DNA of 5,291 bases from JAERML01 sp035687895 (GTDB lineage Bacteria > Bacteroidota > Ignavibacteria > UBA10030 > UBA6906). This document shows, piece by piece, positions 4,630 to 5,291 of the stretch. The stretch lies in contig DASRUE010000250.1 of assembly GCA_035687895.1 (NCBI GenBank), positions 1 to 5,291 on the forward strand, read 5' to 3'. Numbering within the stretch: position 1 is the stretch's first letter; every line of letters begins with the position of its first letter. A model generated the notes under the pieces. The model saw only the letters and a program-made list of their open reading frames with translations, was not told the DNA's origin and did no database searches. A program made the position numbers and the translations under genes.

Positions 4630-5291
4630 CTACCTCAATAGCATGAGCTTTCTCGTTTGAACGAAATCGCCCGCCTGCCCGCCGACGCTCGAAGAGCTTA
4701 GGCGGGCCTGTAGGCGGTAGATATAGACGCCGCTGGAAAGACTGCCTGCGTCGAGCCGAACAGAGTGCTTCCCGAGGTGCATTGGTCGCGAAACAAGCGT
4801 CATGACTTCCTGCCCTTCAAGACTATAAAGCTTGAGTGTCACAAACGCCGAGTGAGGTATGGCGAAGTCGATGGTCGAGGAGGGATTGAACGGGTTTGGG
4901 TAATTCTGATCCAGCCGAAACGTTGCACCTGCGGTTCCTGATTCCTGGTCATCAATACCGGTAGGGGGGCTAAGTACAATTTGCGTGGAGTCCCACCGTC
5001 TCTGCGGATTCTTAAATCCCGCGTTAACGGTGTACCTGCCGCTACGCGGCGCGGTGAGGATAAACGGATTAGTACTCGTTAAATCGTTTACCGCCACCAC
5101 AGTACCCGTGCTGTCAACCAACTCGCCTGCGACGTTTGCCGTTCCAGTCAATGTTACTCGGACTTGCAAATTGCTCAGCGCTTGTACCGAGAGAATTCCT
5201 GATTGAAATGTATGGCATCCTGTTGCGCCACAACCCGGTATGGGACCATTGAAAGAAGGCTGAGAAGGAACGTATGACGAATACGCCACCA
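4630..5291 (-). CDS. T9SS-exported protein with CX4CH motif and Ig-like region (3' part)
   Basis: The frame is open to the right edge, so only the last 219 or so residues are seen. Numbering from the codon at 5289, residues 14-26 read NGPIPGCGATGCH. C20 and C25-H26 form a CX4CH motif, an uncommon spacing of the haem c motif. It also resembles the short cysteine-histidine segment seen in some exported cytochrome-like proteins ahead of a beta domain. Residues 30-108 look like an Ig-like or fibronectin-like beta domain (LQVRVTLTGT, AGELVDSTGTVVAV, GRYTVNAGFKNP). Residues 121-219 are the T9SS type A sorting domain (NYPNPFNPSST, then a strand-rich region, ending in TRKLMLLR). The sorting domain carries an 11-residue insertion made by a palindromic DNA element. 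It ends in TAG and is followed by terminator copy 3. Haem binding is only possible, not shown. Confidence 0.8.
   Translation of the reverse strand, partial: VAYSSYVPSQPSFNGPIPGCGATGCHTFQSGILSVQALSNLQVRVTLTGTANVAGELVDSTGTVVAVNDLTSTNPFILTAPRSGRYTVNAGFKNPQRRWDSTQIVLSPPTGIDDQESGTAGATFRLDQNYPNPFNPSSTIDFAIPHSAFVTLKLYSLEGQEVMTLVSRPMHLGKHSVRLDAGSLSSGVYIYRLQARLSSSSVGGQAGDFVQTRKLMLLR
4672..4710. repeat. Imperfect palindromic element with direct repeats inside a T9SS sorting domain
   Basis: The core, 4678-4706, has outer arms CCCGCC and GGCGGG, inner arms GCTC and GAGC, and a three-base loop. GCCTG stands on both sides (4673-4677 and 4706-4710), offset by exactly 33 bases. Removing 33 bases leaves one GCCTG and restores a normal sorting-domain ending, YRLQAGDFVQTRKLMLLR; the insertion adds RLSSSSVGGQA. 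This looks like a REP-like palindromic unit that entered the gene in frame, with a five-base duplication or by recombination at GCCTG. Confidence 0.75.

Overview
The window comes from a bacterium that uses the type IX secretion system (T9SS). Two genes end in the type A C-terminal sorting domain, with the NYPNPFNPS motif at its start and a C-terminus ending in LLR. This type of sorting domain is typical of the Fibrobacteres-Chlorobi-Bacteroidetes group and its uncultured relatives (Ignavibacteriota, KSB1, Marinimicrobia and similar). The genes have good Shine-Dalgarno sequences (AAAGGAG type), which argues against Bacteroidetes proper. No phylum can be fixed from the sequence alone.

Every gene I accept is on the minus strand, so the window reads right to left. 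5291-4630 is the 3' part of a T9SS cargo protein with a CX4CH motif and an Ig-like region. 4602-4568 is a terminator-like hairpin. 4567-4170 is non-coding. 4169-2661 is a secreted zinc-dependent phospholipase C-like hydrolase with a T9SS sorting domain. 2617-2583 is a second copy of the terminator hairpin. 2439-2284 is a decayed fragment of an Mrr-type restriction endonuclease. 2183-2110 is a stem-loop repeat. 2047-1568 is a small DUF4440/SnoaL-like putative lipoprotein. 1481-1408 is a related stem-loop repeat. 1347-949 is a small four-helix membrane protein. 892-858 is the third terminator copy. 857-313 is a gene-poor stretch with hairpins, and 312-1 is the 5' part of a secreted protein of unknown function.

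The genes do not form an obvious pathway. Most appear to be single transcription units separated by non-coding DNA, and three of them are followed by the same conserved hairpin. The common theme is export: both T9SS proteins, the lipoprotein and the 312-1 protein carry or imply export signals, and the 949-1347 protein is in the membrane.

The most notable signals are small palindromic repeats. A perfect 28-bp palindrome lies in frame in one T9SS sorting domain, and an imperfect 29-nt palindrome, which accounts for a clean 11-codon insertion, lies in the other. A conserved hairpin is repeated three times downstream of genes. A related pair of stem-loops brackets the lipoprotein gene in an arrangement like a gene cassette. 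I see no complete new defence or mobile system.
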